The translations under genes and the position numbers were made by a program. The notes under the pieces were generated by a model. It was given only the letters and a program-made list of their open reading frames with translations, was not told where the DNA came from and searched no databases. From positions 50,469 to 114,468 of the forward strand of contig DATCZA010000007.1 of the NCBI GenBank assembly GCA_036526135.1: a stretch of 64,000 bases of DNA. Reading direction: 5' to 3'. Shown in pieces: positions 7,731-16,394 of this stretch (positions are counted from its first letter, which is position 1; every line of letters starts with the position of its first letter). The DNA is from UBA2965 sp036526135. Lineage in GTDB: Bacteria > Pseudomonadota > Gammaproteobacteria > Pseudomonadales > Azotimanducaceae.

Positions 7731-8297
7731 CTAGCGGGTGACCGTGAACACCACCTGCCCTTTGCCCGCACGCACGGGTCGTTGGGGCGCCTGCTGGCTG
7801 TCACCGACGAGACCCTCGAAGAGTCCGGAGTGGCTGCGCTCCAGGTCCAGGAGGTACTGCTTGGTGTCCAGGCCACCGCCAAAGCCCGTGAGCGAGCCGT
7901 TGCTGCCGATGACCCTGTGGCAGGGGATCACGATAGGGATCGGATTGCTGCCGTTGGCCCCGCCGACGGCCCGCACCGCGCGAGGCTGACCGATGGCCCG
8001 CGCAATCTCGCCGTAAGAACGTGTCTCCCCATACGGGATCTCGAGCAGCGCCTCCAGCACCTTGCCCTGAAACGGGGTCACGTCGGGCGCAAGCTCGATG
8101 TCGAAGTAGCGGCGCCGGCCGTCGAAGTACTCGTCGAGCTGGCGTTTCGCCGGGCGAAACGGCTCGTCGTAGCGTTCCCAGTCCTGCTGCGCACCGCGCG
8201 CCCGGGCGCCCGTGGAGAATCCGATCAGCTTCAGGCGCTTGCCGTCACCGGCGAGCAGCAGTCGGCCCACCGGGCCGTCCATATAGGTGTAGTACAT
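7731..8297 (-). CDS. ogt: Methylated-DNA--protein-cysteine S-methyltransferase
   Basis: A 188-residue suicide repair protein that transfers the methyl group from O6-methylguanine to its own cysteine. The active site IVIPCHRVIGSNGSLTGFGGGL is intact, with the helix-turn-helix IPYGETRSYGEIARAIGQPRAVRAVGGANGSNPIPI just before it. The ATG at 8297 is chosen for its GGGGAAGGG Shine-Dalgarno and MYYTYMDGPVG family start; an upstream in-frame ATG at 8417 lies inside the preceding gene. It follows the Ada-AlkA gene after 23 bases and is probably in one operon with it. Confidence 0.94.
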   Translation of the reverse strand: MYYTYMDGPVGRLLLAGDGKRLKLIGFSTGARARGAQQDWERYDEPFRPAKRQLDEYFDGRRRYFDIELAPDVTPFQGKVLEALLEIPYGETRSYGEIARAIGQPRAVRAVGGANGSNPIPIVIPCHRVIGSNGSLTGFGGGLDTKQYLLDLERSHSGLFEGLVGDSQQAPQRPVRAGKGQVVFTVTR

Positions 8298-8320
8298 GTG
8301 CCCTTCCCCGTCGTTGCGGG

Positions 8321-9745
8321 TCACGTCCCCGACACCGATTGTAACCGGACCGCATCGACCGACGGCACGGGAGCAGACCAGAGATGCATGACCGCGTACG
8401 CCCGCCAGGGTCGCCACGGCTCGGCCAAGCGGCGCGCAGCTCCCGGTGTGGCCTGCAACGCCTTGAGCACCGCCCAGTCACCGTCAACGAACGCATCGGG
8501 ATCCTTCGCGACCCGCATGCCGATGTAGCCGGCCGTCCACGGACCCACCCCGGGTAGAGCCAGCAGTCGGTCCGTCAGCCGTTCACGAGCTGCACCCTCG
8601 TCGAGATCGATGACACCATCCGCCACCGCCCGGGAAAGCTCGGCAATGGCAAGCCAACGCTTGCCCGGAATTCCAATGGCGGCCGGCACGAAGCGCGCCA
8701 GGGCGCGGGGCTTCGGGAACTCCCCTTCCCCGCAGCGGTGGATCAGGGTCTCGGCAAGGCGTCTGGCCCGTTCCACGCTGACCTGTTGTCCCAGTATGGC
8801 GCGAACGGCGGTTTCGAAGCCGTCCCAGGCACCCGGCACCCTCAATCCCGGCGACGCGGCAACGAGGGGCGCAAGGCCCGGATCCCGCGCGAGGTGCGCG
8901 TCGATGACGGCAGAGTCCGCCTGGAGGTCGAACAGCCGCCTGACGCGCCGAAGTATCGAGGACAGCGACGCCGAAGTGCCCGCGGGCACTTTCAGATTCA
9001 ACGCGCCCCCGCGCTGGGATACCGTGATCCAGCTTTCCCCGGATCCGACCCGCCGGCGATACTCGAGCCCGTGCACCTCCTCGAGACCGGGCAACGCGCG
9101 TTGCTCGAGAAAGCGGAACATCCACGGCGCATCGAAAGGCTCACGGACCGGCAGCTTGAGGGTCAGCTCCCGGGTCAGTTCTTCGTCACGCACCCCGCGC
9201 AGAGCCCGAGGCGAACGTCCGAACGTCCCGCTCACCTCGGCGTTGAAGCGCCGGACGCTGCCGTAGCCCGCCTGCAGGGCAACATCGCAGAAGCCCAGGT
9301 CGGTCTCGACGATGAGCCGGAGAGCCATGTGCAGCCGCCGGGACCTCGCCAGGCTGCTGGGCGTGGCCCCGAGCTCCTGGTGAAAGAGCCTGTTGAGGTG
9401 CCGGGTGCTCACGCCGAGCCTGGCTGCGAGCGCGGCCGTGCTCTGATCGGCCAGGAATCCCCCGTCAATCAGCCGCAGCCCCCTGATCACCCTGTCGCTG
9501 GAGATCGCCCACTCCGGCACCCCCGGCGCGACCTCCGGCCGACAGCGGCGACATGCCCGATACCCTTGGGCTTCCGCCGCCGCAGCCGTAGGAAAGTAGC
9601 GCACGTTGTCCCGGCCGGCGGGCCGGGCCGGGCAGATGGGCCTGCAATAGATCCCGGTGCTGACGACGCCGGTGAGGAACCGGCCGTCGAAGCGGGGGTC
9701 TCTGGCCAGGCGGGCGCGCTCGCAGATCTCTGGGGCAGGTAACAT
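8321..9745 (-). CDS. Ada-AlkA fusion: alkylation-response regulator and DNA-3-methyladenine glycosylase II
   Basis: A 474-residue fusion. Residues 10-75 form the Ada zinc domain, with GIYCRPIC and ACRRCRPE giving Cys34, Cys38, Cys65 and Cys68; in Ada one such cysteine takes methyl from phosphotriesters and turns the protein into an activator. Next is an AraC-type helix-turn-helix (ARLGVSTRHLNRLFHQELGATPSSLARSRRLHMA and DVALQAGYGSVRRFNAEVSGTFGRSPRALR). The C-terminal half is AlkA: the N-terminal LKLPVREPFDAPWMFRFLEQRALPGLE, then the helix-hairpin-helix LPGVGPWTAGYIGMRV and catalytic Asp in DAFVDGDWAVLKAL. Ada's own O6-methyltransferase domain is absent, but ogt follows directly. The ATG at 9745 has GAAGAGG upstream. 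The open frame extends far upstream only as an antisense shadow. Confidence 0.94.
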   Translation of the reverse strand: MLPAPEICERARLARDPRFDGRFLTGVVSTGIYCRPICPARPAGRDNVRYFPTAAAAEAQGYRACRRCRPEVAPGVPEWAISSDRVIRGLRLIDGGFLADQSTAALAARLGVSTRHLNRLFHQELGATPSSLARSRRLHMALRLIVETDLGFCDVALQAGYGSVRRFNAEVSGTFGRSPRALRGVRDEELTRELTLKLPVREPFDAPWMFRFLEQRALPGLEEVHGLEYRRRVGSGESWITVSQRGGALNLKVPAGTSASLSSILRRVRRLFDLQADSAVIDAHLARDPGLAPLVAASPGLRVPGAWDGFETAVRAILGQQVSVERARRLAETLIHRCGEGEFPKPRALARFVPAAIGIPGKRWLAIAELSRAVADGVIDLDEGAARERLTDRLLALPGVGPWTAGYIGMRVAKDPDAFVDGDWAVLKALQATPGAARRLAEPWRPWRAYAVMHLWSAPVPSVDAVRLQSVSGT

Positions 9746-9814
9746 GCTGGCCTCTTCAGCAGCTTCCCCGACTATAATCCCGGCCTCGCGAAAAAACTCG
9801 CCGGAATCGGACAT

Positions 9815-11032
9815 TTGTCCAAAGCGCCCGAACAGCCCGCCATTGACTATCCCGACAGCGACGCCGGGCTGGACACGGCCCTGGCCGCTTGGCTGCAGGA
9901 TCCCGGTGGGGCGGACGCCTATCGTCAGGACATTTCCTTCCGACCGCCTGGGGGCGCTCACGCTGCTCCGGGCGCTGTCGAGCAGATTGCCGCGCAATAC
10001 CGATTCGCCCGAGGCGAGCACGGCGTGAGCGTGACCGCGTCGCTGGATGGACGAAGCCTGTCCCTCGATGCCCCCGTCCGCCTGGAGCCGGTCAGCATAC
10101 CGAAACCCTGGGGCCGGGAACTGTGGTACACGGGTATGGAGGTACGCGGCGAAAGTCGCGTGGTTGCCGGCGAGGCCAGCCTGCCCCTGTCGCGCTATCT
10201 TGCGCTCGCACCGGCGCGCCTGTGCCGGCGACGTCCGATCGTCCTTTTGAAAATTCTGGATCCTGCCGCCACGCCCGTGGCGGGCGACCTCTATTTCGAG
10301 GTGCACGAGCACAAGCGCGAGGTGTACGTCGTCACCCACGTGGACCCGACCGCATGGCCTGACGGCACGGGGGCGATCCGGCTCGGGATGAGCCAGTCGC
10401 GACGCGCAGCTTTTGCCGAGGACGACGCGTTCCGAAACGCCTACCTCGCGGCGGTGAAGGCCTACGAGACCGTTCGCCGCCGCATTGACGGGGGCGAACG
10501 GTTGCCGCCGGAAACCGAGACGCAGCTGCGCGAAGCCATGGACGGCTTCACGGCCTTTGCGCCGCTGCGGGTCGGTGACGTGGTGACCGTCCACCCCTGG
10601 CAGCCGCATTCGCTGCAGCATGGTGTGCGCGTCGTCGAGTTCCAGACCCCAACCTACGAGCGCTACATTCTGTCGTTCGGCCAACGGGTGCTCACCCAGA
10701 ACCACTGGGACACCGAGGCCGTCCTCGACCGGATCGATCTTGGCCCTCCCCGGCCGGAGAGTTTGGGGCCGGTCGCCGCCGGCATCGGGCAGATCGCGGA
10801 CTTCGACGATTTCTCCGCCTTTCGGGTGGAGATCCCTCCCGGGGTCTCCCGCCCGCTGGAAATCGAGCTGCCTTACGCCGTGTGCATGGGGGTAGAAGGC
10901 CGCGTATCGGTGAACGGGCTCGCCCTGGATGCAGAAGAGGCCTGCTTCGTGCCCGCCTCGGCACTCCCCGTGACCCTGGCAAACGCTGCCGCCACCCCGG
11001 CCGTTGCTCTGGTGGCGGCGGCCAAGCTCTGA
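9815..11032 (+). CDS. Class I mannose-6-phosphate isomerase-like cupin protein
   Basis: A 405-residue protein resembling type I phosphomannose isomerases. Landmarks are IPKPWGRELWYTGMEVRG, VAGDLYFEVHEHKREVYVVTHVD (metal-site glutamate and histidines of a cupin) and VHPWQPHSLQHGVRVVEFQTPTYERYILSFGQRVL. A second, weaker cupin half ends the protein. The start is a TTG at 9815, with GGAATCGG upstream; this is the only start that keeps the N-terminal region clear of the divergent Ada-AlkA gene. Sugar-phosphate isomerisation is plausible but the family includes divergent members, and no sugar-nucleotide genes are nearby. Substrate is left open. Confidence 0.75.
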   Translation: MSKAPEQPAIDYPDSDAGLDTALAAWLQDPGGADAYRQDISFRPPGGAHAAPGAVEQIAAQYRFARGEHGVSVTASLDGRSLSLDAPVRLEPVSIPKPWGRELWYTGMEVRGESRVVAGEASLPLSRYLALAPARLCRRRPIVLLKILDPAATPVAGDLYFEVHEHKREVYVVTHVDPTAWPDGTGAIRLGMSQSRRAAFAEDDAFRNAYLAAVKAYETVRRRIDGGERLPPETETQLREAMDGFTAFAPLRVGDVVTVHPWQPHSLQHGVRVVEFQTPTYERYILSFGQRVLTQNHWDTEAVLDRIDLGPPRPESLGPVAAGIGQIADFDDFSAFRVEIPPGVSRPLEIELPYAVCMGVEGRVSVNGLALDAEEACFVPASALPVTLANAAATPAVALVAAAKL

Positions 11033-11035
11033 GCC

Positions 11036-12115
11036 ATGGAGGCGACGCGCAAGATCCGGGTCAGGCTGTGGCGGCGCATCGCACCCATCGTCGTCGTTTC
11101 GGCCTTCTACTACGGCGTCCTGGTCTATCCCGTTCTGCGCATTCTCGGCCTGGCATGGCCCGACTGGCAGCCGGGCACATGGCAGCTGCTCGCAATCATG
11201 GTGGGTCCCCTCGCGGGACGCCTGGCCTACGAGGCCATACCCTGCAGCGCGACCCGCTGGCTGTCGGCGCTGGCGCTGACCTGGCTGGGGATCTGCTTCG
11301 TCGCGTTCACCCTGGTGCTCGGCTGGGAGGTGGCCAACCTGCTGCTGCCGCTGCCGGGTCGCGAATCCGGCTGGGCGCTTCTGGGACTGACCGGGTTTGC
11401 CTGCCTGGTGGGCTACGTCAACGCGCAGCGCGTGGCGGTCAGGAACATCGACGTTCCCGCACCACAGATCGGCAAGCGCCTGCGCGTAGCGCAAATCAGC
11501 GACGTGCACGTCGGCTCCCGCAGCGGCCGGTTTCTCCGCCGGGTGGTGAAACGCACGAACGCCCAGGATCCGGACCTGGTTTTCATCACCGGCGACTTGG
11601 TGGACTTCAGGGACATCTCCCAGCAGGAGCTGGGCTCCCTGAGCGACCTCGAAGCGCCCGCCTACTTCGTCATCGGCAACCATGAGCGCTACGTCGACTG
11701 CGAGGCCATCTGCGATCGCCTGAGGAATCTCGGGGTGCACGTGATACGCAACGACACCGTGACGATCGACAGGATTCAGCTCGTCGGCATCGACGATGCC
11801 GAGCCGAAGACCCAGGTCGGCAAGATCCTGCAGACGCTCGAGCCCGACCCTCACAGGTACCGGATACTGCTGTATCACCGTCCGGACGGGGCGCGGGACG
11901 CGGCGGCCTGGGGCGTCAACCTCATGCTCTGCGGGCACACCCACGCGGGGCAGATCGTGCCGTTCAATCTGCTCGTCAAACGAGTATTCCCACGCATCCG
12001 GGGCGTTTACCGGGTGGATGGTTTGACCCTTTACGTCTCTCCGGGCACCGGAACGTGGGGCCCCATTCTCCGCTTAGGATCTCGTTCAGAGATCAGTATG
12101 ATGACCCTTGGCTGA
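11036..12115 (+). CDS. Membrane-anchored calcineurin-type metallophosphoesterase
   Basis: A 359-residue protein. The first half has about four transmembrane helices (IVVVSAFYYGVLVYPVLRIL, WQLLAIMVGPLAGRLAY, ALALTWLGICFVAFTLVL and WALLGLTGFACLVGYV). The second half is a metallophosphoesterase with the metal-ligand motifs in order: ISDVHVG, FITGDLVD, VIGNHERY, YHRPD and LCGHTHAGQIVPF. All ligands are intact. The layout is that of YkuE/YaeI-like enzymes, some of which hydrolyse UDP-diacylglucosamine or phosphodiesters; no substrate is visible here. The start is 3 bases after the cupin gene stop, so the two are likely co-translated. Confidence 0.9.
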   Translation: MEATRKIRVRLWRRIAPIVVVSAFYYGVLVYPVLRILGLAWPDWQPGTWQLLAIMVGPLAGRLAYEAIPCSATRWLSALALTWLGICFVAFTLVLGWEVANLLLPLPGRESGWALLGLTGFACLVGYVNAQRVAVRNIDVPAPQIGKRLRVAQISDVHVGSRSGRFLRRVVKRTNAQDPDLVFITGDLVDFRDISQQELGSLSDLEAPAYFVIGNHERYVDCEAICDRLRNLGVHVIRNDTVTIDRIQLVGIDDAEPKTQVGKILQTLEPDPHRYRILLYHRPDGARDAAAWGVNLMLCGHTHAGQIVPFNLLVKRVFPRIRGVYRVDGLTLYVSPGTGTWGPILRLGSRSEISMMTLG

Positions 12116-12137
12116 AGAAACGACCGGACAAGCAATC

Positions 12138-12818
12138 ATGGCAGAAGAGCAGGAACTCATCGTCGAGCAGATCGAGATCGGGCCCATGCAGAACTTCACG
12201 TACATCGTGGGGTCTCGATCGGCGCGCGAGGTGGCCATCGTGGACCCGGCATGGGACGTGGAGCACCTCGTGCGCCACATCGAGGAAAAGGGCTACAAGC
12301 TCACCGCAGCGCTGGTGACTCACTACCATCCCGATCACATCGGCGGGTCCTTTGGCGGGCACAACATCGACGGCATCGCCGAGCTGCTCGCCATCAATCC
12401 TCTCAAGGTCTACGCGCACAAGGAGGAAGCCGAAGGAGTTCGCAAGGTCACGGGCATATCCGAGTCCGATCTCGTTCGCGTGGAGTCCGGCGACGATCTG
12501 CGCATCGGAGACGTGAGCATCGAGTTCCTGCACACGCCCGGGCACACGCCCGGCTCCCAGTGCTTTCGAGTTCACAACACGCTGGTGTCCGGCGACACCC
12601 TCTTCATTCAGGGCTGCGGGCGCGTGGACCTTCCCGGATCGAACTCCGAGGACATGTACCACAGCCTTCAGAAACTCAAATCGCTCCCCGACGAGACCCT
12701 TCTTCTGCCGGGACACAACTACGCCCACGTCCCCAACGCAACCATGGGCGAGACGAAAAAATTCAACACCTACATGCACGTCAAGGATCTGCAGACCTGG
12801 CGCATGATCATGGGCTGA
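12138..12818 (+). CDS. MBL-fold metallohydrolase (glyoxalase II-like)
   Basis: A 226-residue metallo-beta-lactamase fold protein with a full metal-binding set: THYHPDHIGG (HxHxDH), the next histidine in HTPGHTPGSQCF, the aspartate in LVSGDTLFIQGCGRVDLPGS and the last histidine in LLPGHNYAHVPNATMGETKKFN. The N-terminus (VEQIEIGPMQNFTYIVGS) and C-terminal PGHNY resemble glyoxalase II and persulfide-dioxygenase relatives. Thiol-ester hydrolysis is a fair guess; the substrate is unproven. I chose the ATG at 12138; a TTG at 12108 would overlap the phosphoesterase gene by 8 bases. Confidence 0.88.
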   Translation: MAEEQELIVEQIEIGPMQNFTYIVGSRSAREVAIVDPAWDVEHLVRHIEEKGYKLTAALVTHYHPDHIGGSFGGHNIDGIAELLAINPLKVYAHKEEAEGVRKVTGISESDLVRVESGDDLRIGDVSIEFLHTPGHTPGSQCFRVHNTLVSGDTLFIQGCGRVDLPGSNSEDMYHSLQKLKSLPDETLLLPGHNYAHVPNATMGETKKFNTYMHVKDLQTWRMIMG

Positions 12819-12955
12819 CGCGCCTGCCGCCGATCGGCCGGTTTCCGCCATTCGTCATCGCCGCTCGCCGGGCGGCCGCTAAACCCCGACTGCCGGTCGT
12901 GCGTCCCGGCGATCCGCGCCGCTAAGATTCCGTAGGAGTTGAAGAGGAATTCGAC

Positions 12956-13207
12956 GTGAACGCCTACGATCATCTTGTTGGCCAGCATTTCCTGCGCGCC
13001 GGAGTGCGCTACACCGTGGTCAAGTGTGTCGGCTCGACCGCCATCACCGCCTATCTTCGCGACAACCGGATCTACCGGGTCGTGATGCGCGTGAGCGACG
13101 TTCTCGATCTCCTGGAAGTGACGGAGATCAGCATCACCGTTCCCGCGATGGAGCCCAAGAAAGCCCTGCCGGCACCGCAGCTCGAGCGCGCATCCGGCCA
13201 GTCCTGA
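12956..13207 (+). CDS. Small hypothetical protein (83 residues)
   Basis: I do not recognise this protein. It starts with GTG at 12956 and has a strong ribosome-binding region (GAAGAGGA ending 7 bases before the start), which is the main support. The sequence begins MNAYDHLVGQHFLRAGVRYTVVKCVGSTAITAYLRDNRIYRVVMRVSDVLDLL when read in three segments and has alternating beta-like character with no signal peptide or membrane helix. It stands alone between the MBL gene and another small gene. Likely cytoplasmic. Confidence 0.6.
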   Translation: MNAYDHLVGQHFLRAGVRYTVVKCVGSTAITAYLRDNRIYRVVMRVSDVLDLLEVTEISITVPAMEPKKALPAPQLERASGQS

Positions 13208-13362
13208 CAAGGCGCCGCCCTGGGTATCCCAGGCCGGACCTTTCCTCCCGGTTCCGCCAAGGGGGCATGAGCCTGCCAACGCGGCTAGTCTCAAAGGCCG
13301 GTTAACGAACCGCTTACATCACTGCGATATCAGTTGAGCTCGGACACCTATAGATTAAGCCG

Positions 13363-13713
13363 ATGAGAGAGCAGCCGGTATTTGAGACGCAGGGCCTGTG
13401 GGTCCGGTGGAGCTGGGACGAGAAGCGCAAGTCCCTGAAGCTCGAGAAGGCGGAGCCACGTCCTCAACCGGCCACCGCTCAACCTACGTCGCACTGGATC
13501 TTCACGCTCCGCGACCAGCTCGTATCGCGCAGCAGCCGGCTGCTGCTTCGCGTCGGGGTGTGGGTGCTCAGACAACGGATGTCCAGCGCCGAGGTCGGCG
13601 AGTACCTGCGCGAAACGGCCGACCGCGTCGCAAGCGGTCACCACGAGCCCGGCGACCCCCTGGAAAGCCACGCCCGGCGCTGCAACTGGAACCACTTCTT
13701 CGTCGCCAAGTAG
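13363..13713 (+). CDS. Small hypothetical protein (116 residues)
   Basis: Unrecognised. The protein starts MREQPVFETQGLWVRWSW, is basic, has no signal peptide, and contains a moderately hydrophobic segment (SSRLLLRVGVWVLRQRMSS). It ends 45 bases before the end of the convergent mdh gene. There is no good Shine-Dalgarno before the ATG. An open frame on the other strand (13348-13746) covers nearly the same bases, so strand choice rests mostly on the protein-like composition and could be wrong. Confidence 0.45.
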   Translation: MREQPVFETQGLWVRWSWDEKRKSLKLEKAEPRPQPATAQPTSHWIFTLRDQLVSRSSRLLLRVGVWVLRQRMSSAEVGEYLRETADRVASGHHEPGDPLESHARRCNWNHFFVAK

Positions 13714-13757
13714 CGGTTTGCGAAAGCTGCTGCCTCCGCCAGCCACGACAGGCCGTT

Positions 13758-14732
13758 TCAGCTCAGCAGGTGCGCTACGGCGTCGCGTTCCTCGACGAGT
13801 TCTTTCTCTGTCGCAGCCATCTTCTCACGGCTGAATTCTCCGATCTCCTGGCCCTGCACGATCTGCCAGTCGCCACCCTCACAGGTGACCGGGAAGGAGT
13901 AGATCAGCCCCGGCTCGACGCCGTAGCTGCCATCCGCGTAGACGCCCATGCTCACCACGCCCTCGCTGCCCAGAGACCAGTCATGCATGTGGTCGATGGC
14001 GGCGTTCGCTGCCGAAGCCGCGCTGGACGCTCCGCGGGCCTCTATGATCGCGGCCCCCCGCTGCTGCACCGTGGGAATGAACTCCCCCGTGTACCACGCC
14101 ATGTCGACGAGCTCCATGGCGGGCGTGCCGGCAACGGTCGCCGCGTGAAGATCGGGATACTGCGTGGCCGAATGGTTGCCCCAGATGCACAGCCCGGCAA
14201 CGTCCGTCACCCGCTTTCCGGTCCTTGCCGCCAGCTGCGCGGCCGCACGGTTGTGATCCAGCCGGGTCATGGCGGTGAACTGCCGGGGATCCAGGTCGGG
14301 CGCGTTGCGCTGAGCGATGAGACAGTTCGTGTTCGCCGGGTTGCCAACCACGAGCACCTTCACCGCGCGATCCGCATGGTCGTTGAGCGCCTTGCCCTGC
14401 ACGGAGAATATCGCCGCGTTCGCTTCGATGAGGTCCTTGCGTTCCATCCCCTTGCTTCGCGGGCGTGAGCCGACCAGCAGCGCATGGGTTGCGTCCTTGA
14501 AAGCCACGTTGGGATCGTCCGTGGCGACGACCCCATGAAGCAGCGCAAACGCACAGTCTTCCAGCTCCATCACCACCCCCTGAAGCGCGTTCAGCGCAGG
14601 CGTGATCTCCAGGAGCTGCAGGATCACCGGCTGATCCTTTCCCAGCATCTCCCCGGAAGCAATTCGAAACAGCAATGCATATCCAATCTGACCGGCAGCG
14701 CCGGTAACCGCGACCCGCACGGGATCTTTCAT
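13758..14732 (-). CDS. mdh: Malate dehydrogenase
   Basis: A 324-residue NAD-dependent enzyme of the citric acid cycle, interconverting malate and oxaloacetate. The nucleotide-binding start VRVAVTGAAGQIGYALLFRIASGEM, the substrate loop VGSRPRSKGMERKDLIEAN, VVGNPANTNCLIA, the proton-relay pair in MTRLDHNRA and IWGNHSATQYPDL are all present. This is the cytosolic-MDH-like type with GxxGxxGY and long loops, not the E. coli type. It is a single gene facing the small hypothetical gene. Confidence 0.96.
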   Translation of the reverse strand: MKDPVRVAVTGAAGQIGYALLFRIASGEMLGKDQPVILQLLEITPALNALQGVVMELEDCAFALLHGVVATDDPNVAFKDATHALLVGSRPRSKGMERKDLIEANAAIFSVQGKALNDHADRAVKVLVVGNPANTNCLIAQRNAPDLDPRQFTAMTRLDHNRAAAQLAARTGKRVTDVAGLCIWGNHSATQYPDLHAATVAGTPAMELVDMAWYTGEFIPTVQQRGAAIIEARGASSAASAANAAIDHMHDWSLGSEGVVSMGVYADGSYGVEPGLIYSFPVTCEGGDWQIVQGQEIGEFSREKMAATEKELVEERDAVAHLLS

Positions 14733-14846
14733 GTCTGACTCCCTTTCACAATCTCGACTGGCCGCGCGTGCCGATACGGCATGTCGTTACGCCGGCCCAT
14801 AGCTCAGCGGCGGCGCATTGTAAGGAAAGCAAATCGCTTTCGCACG

Positions 14847-15278
14847 TCACCCGTGCCAGAGAAACTCCCTGAACCAATCCCCCTCGTCCCGACATTGCAG
14901 CGCGTCGGAAATCCACATGGCGTGGGGCTCGGGAAGATCACGCGCGGCCGCCCATACGCCTTCCGAGAACAGCTCCGGCTCGGCAACGCGCGGCTCGCCC
15001 AGCCAAGACGCCGCCTCGAAGACGAAGTTGAGGCCCTGATGCCGACCGGCTCGATACGGCATCACGCAGATCGGCGCGAGGTCCAAGTCGGTTACACCCG
15101 TCTCTTCCTCGCACTCGCGCCGAGCGGCTTGCGCAACACTCTCACCCGCGCGCTGATGGCCGCCCGGAAGGGCGTAGTAGCCGTCCATGAACCCGGTGCT
15201 GGCGCGCCGCAGGAGAAAGAGCTCGTCGCCCCTGAACATCAGCACGTGCACCACCACCGGAAACCGATCGCGTTCCAC
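14847..15278 (-). CDS. Nudix hydrolase
   Basis: A 143-residue protein with an intact Nudix box, GGHQRAGESVAQAARRECEEETGV, matching Gx5Ex7REUxEExGU apart from a cysteine at the U position. It is expected to hydrolyse a nucleoside diphosphate linked to another group; MutT-like house-cleaning is possible but the substrate cannot be told. The start is a GTG at 15278. It lies upstream of mdh in the same orientation with a 114-base gap, and diverges from the GNAT gene. Confidence 0.9.
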   Translation of the reverse strand: MERDRFPVVVHVLMFRGDELFLLRRASTGFMDGYYALPGGHQRAGESVAQAARRECEEETGVTDLDLAPICVMPYRAGRHQGLNFVFEAASWLGEPRVAEPELFSEGVWAAARDLPEPHAMWISDALQCRDEGDWFREFLWHG

Positions 15279-15346
15279 CAGACCCGCTCAAACCCCTTTT
15301 GATCCTGCTATGGTGCGCGGGTGAATGATGCCGAGCAACCCCGCCC

Positions 15347-16111
15347 ATGACCCGAGCAGGCAAGCCAGACGCGGCGTTGACCCGACGGATCGAGGAGGCG
15401 TCACTGAACGCGTGGCCGGCCATGGAGCAACTGCTCATGGACGGCTGGCTGCTCCGCTTCTCCCGCGGCTTCACCAAAAGGGCGAACAGCGTCGTTCCCC
15501 TCTACCCCTGGACCGGGAACGGGCGCGAGCCACTGGCAGAAAGGGTGCGCCACTGCGAAAACCTGTACGCCCGGGAAGGCCTGCAGACCATATTCCGGCT
15601 GCCGGCCATAGACGACAACACCGCTTTGGATGCGCATCTCGAAAGCCGCGGCTACAACCTCGTCGACCCGACCCTGGTGCTCGTCGCACCAACGCGGCCG
15701 GGCCCGGGCCACGAGGATTTCGCGCTCGTTCCCGCGGAGCATTGGCTCGACATCTACGCCGAGCTCACGGGCATGCCCGACACCGCGCGAAAGCTGCACG
15801 GCGCGATCGTCGCCGGCATTCCAACCCCCTGCGGGTTCGCCGTCCTGCGACGCGGCGAGCGCCCGGTCGCCTGTGGCCTGGCGGTCGTCGAGCGTGACCT
15901 GCTCGGCCTGTTCGACATCGTCACGGACCCTGACGCCCGCCGTTCCGGTCACGGGACCGCCCTGGTGGGTTCCCTCCTCGGCTGGGGCCACGCCCGCGGT
16001 GCCCGGCTGGCATATCTTCAGATGATCGAATCCAACGTGCCGGCCAGCGCGCTCTACCGAAAGCTTGGCTTCGAGATCGCATATAACTATTGGTACCGGA
16101 TTTCGCCCTAG
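15347..16111 (+). CDS. GNAT-family N-acetyltransferase
   Basis: A 254-residue protein. The C-terminal third carries the acetyl-CoA binding fold: LFDIVTDPDARRSGHGTALVGSLLGWGHARGARLAYLQMIESNVPASALYRKLGFE, where RRSGHGTAL is the pyrophosphate-binding Q/RxxGxG/A segment (slightly altered) and YRKLGFE the usual end. The N-terminal half (LNAWPAMEQLLMDGWLLRFSRGFTKRANSVVPLY) marks a known two-part GNAT subgroup. The substrate is unknown. Confidence 0.88.
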   Translation: MTRAGKPDAALTRRIEEASLNAWPAMEQLLMDGWLLRFSRGFTKRANSVVPLYPWTGNGREPLAERVRHCENLYAREGLQTIFRLPAIDDNTALDAHLESRGYNLVDPTLVLVAPTRPGPGHEDFALVPAEHWLDIYAELTGMPDTARKLHGAIVAGIPTPCGFAVLRRGERPVACGLAVVERDLLGLFDIVTDPDARRSGHGTALVGSLLGWGHARGARLAYLQMIESNVPASALYRKLGFEIAYNYWYRISP

Positions 16112-16394
16112 CCATAACCTTTTGTTCCTAGGCGGCCGAACTTGATTCATACCCGCATTTTTGAGATGTTTTGTCTTTCGCGCGGACACACCGCAGCTAG
16201 CTTGCCAGCAAATATATAAGAATCAGTAAGTTATAAACGGCAAGCAGATCTCCGACAGGACCTGCGCGCTTCCGTGGCGGAAGCCGACGGCTGCGGTCGC
16301 GCCCGACATCCGCTCCCACTTTGGGCGGCGTCGGCGTCTGGCTCCCACCATTGAGGTCGAAGCGGCCGGGCCAAACACGAAAGAGAACAGTTGC

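Noticed and set aside
9746..11944. Upstream extension of the Ada-AlkA frame on the minus strand
   Set aside because: It is antisense to the cupin and phosphoesterase genes. The ATG at 9745 has a good Shine-Dalgarno and the right family start.
13348..13746. Minus-strand frame overlapping the 116-residue hypothetical gene
   Set aside because: The translated sequence looks less protein-like than the plus-strand frame and no start signal was seen, though strand remains uncertain.
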